A DNA stretch of 64,000 nt. Origin: Micavibrio sp. UBA2638. Lineage in GTDB: Bacteria; Pseudomonadota; Alphaproteobacteria; Micavibrionales; Micavibrionaceae. Below the pieces are notes generated by a model that did not search any database, was not told where the DNA came from, and was given only the letters and a program-made list of their open reading frames with translations. Shown in pieces: positions 62,310 through 64,000 of the stretch. The translations under genes and the position numbers were made by a program. Positions within the stretch are counted from its first letter, which is position 1, and the number at the start of each line of letters is the position of its first letter. Location: positions 52,993 to 116,992 of the forward strand of contig DENS01000001.1 of NCBI GenBank assembly GCA_002359735.1. Reading direction: 5' to 3'.

Positions 62310-63695
62310 ATGACGGATCTATTTGAATTCAAAAACAATAATGAGACAAATAACGCTGCACCGCCCAAAAGCAATGTGCCGGAGTTCAGCGTGGGCGACC
62401 TCGCACTCTCCTTGAAACGTACACTGGAAGAAAACTTTGGGCACGTACGTGTACGTGGTGAATTATCGCGCGTCAGCATCGCAGGGTCAGGCCACATGTA
62501 TACCAGCCTGAAAGACGACCAGGCCCTAATCGATGCTGTATGTTGGAAAGGCGTATTAAACCGTTTATCCGTACGCCCGGAAGAAGGCCTGGAAGTTATT
62601 GTAACCGGAAAAATTTCATCTTACCCCAAAAGTTCGAAATACCAACTTGTGATCGAATCAATGGAGCTGGCAGGGGAAGGCGCGCTGCTCAAAATGCTAG
62701 AGGAGCGAAAAAAGAAATTGGCTGCCGAAGGTCTTTTTGATCAAGGGCGCAAAAAACGCCTACCTTTTGTGCCAAATGTAATAGGGGTGGTCACCTCCCC
62801 CACAGGGGCAGTCATTAGAGATATCCTTCACCGCTTACAAGACCGGTTTCCGCGCCACGTCATTGTATGGCCGGTATTGGTACAAGGCACAGGGGCAGCC
62901 GAACAGGTTGCCCGCGCAATAGAGGGGTTCGATTCTTTGCCTGACAACGGCCCAATTACCAAACCAGACCTTATTATTGTAGCCCGCGGCGGTGGATCAT
63001 TAGAGGACTTAATGCCCTTTAACGAAGAAATAGTGGCACGGGCAATTGCGACCTGCAAAACCCCCATTATATCAGCCGTTGGCCATGAAACTGATACCAC
63101 TCTGGCCGATTATGCCGCTGATTACAGAGCCCCCACACCCACCGCAGCAGCGGAAGTCGCCGTTCCTCATCGCCGCGATTTAATGGCGCAAATTCTGGAT
63201 GATAAAAAACGCCTGTTAAATGGTCTTAACCGTTTACTGAACGAAAGCAGACATAAACTTGAAGCACAGGGGGCCCGCCTTGGCGACCCATCACGGTTAC
63301 TAGAAAACAAAGTACAAAACACAGATTTTCTTGGACAAAAACTGGAACAGGTTTTTAAAAATTTCATTCAGACAAAAGACGCACAGCTACAGCGTACAGC
63401 CGCACGAATTACCCACCCGCGCCACCAGATTGATCAAGCCAATCAGCGCCTGCAAAATTGGAGTGACCAGCTTCTTAAAACCCGCACACGACTAACGGAA
63501 AAAAAATTAGATCAATTGAATTCTTATGCTCGCTTGCTTGACTCTTTATCATACGAAAAAATTTTAAAACGCGGATATGTGGTTGTCCGTGATACAAACG
63601 ATAAGCCGATCAGTGACCCAAATGCCATTTCTGATGCACAAGATTTACAACTTGAATTTGCCGATAACAAACGGGTTCATGTCCAATCACAATAA
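62310..63695 (+). CDS. xseA: Exodeoxyribonuclease VII large subunit
   Basis: A 461-residue large subunit of the single-strand exonuclease ExoVII. It has an N-terminal OB-fold (VRVRGELSRVSIAGSGHMYTSL) and the catalytic region with GVVTSPTGAVIRDILHRL, VARGGGSLEDLMPFN and SAVGHETDTTLADYAADYRAPTPTAAAE. A long coiled-coil C-terminus ends in KRGYVVVRD. It is divergent from putA (50 bp apart). The small subunit gene xseB is not in the window. Confidence 0.96.
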   Translation: MTDLFEFKNNNETNNAAPPKSNVPEFSVGDLALSLKRTLEENFGHVRVRGELSRVSIAGSGHMYTSLKDDQALIDAVCWKGVLNRLSVRPEEGLEVIVTGKISSYPKSSKYQLVIESMELAGEGALLKMLEERKKKLAAEGLFDQGRKKRLPFVPNVIGVVTSPTGAVIRDILHRLQDRFPRHVIVWPVLVQGTGAAEQVARAIEGFDSLPDNGPITKPDLIIVARGGGSLEDLMPFNEEIVARAIATCKTPIISAVGHETDTTLADYAADYRAPTPTAAAEVAVPHRRDLMAQILDDKKRLLNGLNRLLNESRHKLEAQGARLGDPSRLLENKVQNTDFLGQKLEQVFKNFIQTKDAQLQRTAARITHPRHQIDQANQRLQNWSDQLLKTRTRLTEKKLDQLNSYARLLDSLSYEKILKRGYVVVRDTNDKPISDPNAISDAQDLQLEFADNKRVHVQSQ

Positions 63696-63769
63696 AATTT
63701 TAATCGGCAGAAACGGTAGTATTTTGCTAAGATAGTTTTGTCCTGATAATTTATGTATACTGATAAACA

Positions 63770-64000
63770 ATGAAAATATCACTAGAAGCCCTTATGGAAC
63801 AGCTTGGCGTACCGCGTGTTCTTACGCCTTATGAAGCTCACCCTTGGCTTCATTACGATGAAGATTCTGGCATCACTTGCAGCGCCGAAGTACGGGTCGC
63901 CCCCGGATATGACGACATCGAAACCGAAATACAGTTGCTTTATGATGACCCCCCTGACGAAGACGAGGAGGAGGAAGAAGACGAAGAAGAAGAAGAACAA
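63770..64000 (+). CDS. Acidic hypothetical protein, 3' end beyond the window
   Basis: An open reading frame of 77 codons starting MKISLEALMEQLGVPRVLTPYEAHPW and still open at the window edge. The first 60 residues look like an ordinary folded domain with VRVAPGYDDIETEIQLLYDD. The rest is almost entirely Glu and Asp (PPDEDEEEEEDEEEEE), a strongly acidic low-complexity tract coded by a purine-rich GAA/GAG/GAC run. It follows xseA by 74 bp. I do not recognise the family. The opposite-strand reading of the acidic run is Phe/Leu-rich and is not taken as a gene. Confidence 0.6.
   Translation, partial: MKISLEALMEQLGVPRVLTPYEAHPWLHYDEDSGITCSAEVRVAPGYDDIETEIQLLYDDPPDEDEEEEEDEEEEEQ

Noticed and set aside
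1..64000. Prophage, insertion sequence, toxin-antitoxin, CRISPR or anti-phage defence island
   Set aside because: No integrase, transposase, terminal inverted repeats with target duplications, repeat-spacer array, or defence-type nuclease/helicase pair could be seen. Gene content is core metabolism and envelope functions with uniform coding style.
1..64000. tRNA or rRNA genes
   Set aside because: No T-loop (GGTTCRAATCC-type) or rRNA core sequence was noticed in the intergenic gaps by eye; a covariance-model search would settle this.

Overview
The window reads as chromosomal core sequence of an alphaproteobacterium with moderate GC (mid-40s percent by eye, not counted). The lineage signals are the TPR protein-BamB-Der cluster, a DUF1674/SDHAF4 gene divergent from rsmB, a heparinase II/III protein next to rpe and rsmB, the dnaX-ybaB pair with the SRP RNA gene nearby, the 180-kDa type NAD-glutamate dehydrogenase, FzlA (an alphaproteobacterial division protein), an ECF sigma/ChrR pair with a matching promoter, and an aa3 cytochrome oxidase cluster with CtaB, a CoxF-like peptide, CtaG, DUF983 and SURF1. 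I cannot place it below class. I see no phage, IS element, CRISPR array or tRNA.

Layout. 1-3840: end of a redoxin, then an envelope/ribosome-assembly operon (TPR protein, bamB, der) closed by a bidirectional terminator. 4019-13690: mostly minus strand, with an MscS channel, SDR, purF-cvpA, radA, heparinase-like protein, rpe, rsmB and chorismate mutase. 13742-20904: SDHAF4-like peptide, a periplasmic unknown, exoIII, ybaB, dnaX, an exported ClpP-like protein, the 4.5S SRP RNA and a soluble chemoreceptor. 21099-27587: NAD-glutamate dehydrogenase, ubiA and rsmE. 27691-36021: the cytochrome c oxidase region (coxB, coxA, unknown, ctaB, CoxF-like, SDR, small secreted protein, ctaG, coxC, DUF983, surf1). 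36068-40336: M23 endopeptidase, a membrane unknown, an IalB-family protein, then an ECF sigma/ChrR-like pair. 40346-49555: SpoU methyltransferase, aminotransferase, acetoacetyl-CoA ligase, DsbD/ScsB with its redoxin, and an orphan PAS histidine kinase. 49652-64000: a YeeZ-like reductase, fzlA, cytochrome b561-YceI fusion plus YceI, uppP, rsmD, an rRNA pseudouridine synthase, tadA, a PAS chemoreceptor, purD, putA, xseA and an incomplete acidic protein at the edge.

Themes. Proline (PutA) and glutamate (NAD-GDH) breakdown feed the TCA cycle, and acetoacetate activation adds a ketone/PHB route. Electrons go through ubiquinone (UbiA) to the aa3 oxidase. Thiol/copper-type redox proteins (DsbD/ScsB, two related redoxins, CtaG) and a singlet-oxygen-type sigma system suggest an aerobic organism managing periplasmic oxidative stress. 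Both chemoreceptors lack membrane segments and so would sense internal cues.

No clearly new multi-gene system stands out. The best leads are: the ChrR-like anti-sigma factor, which lacks most canonical zinc ligands while its cupin site and the upstream ECF11-type promoter look intact; an exported ClpP-fold protein with recognisable Ser and His catalytic positions; unknown genes inside the oxidase cluster; and two divergent gene pairs whose start codons share the same CATG.
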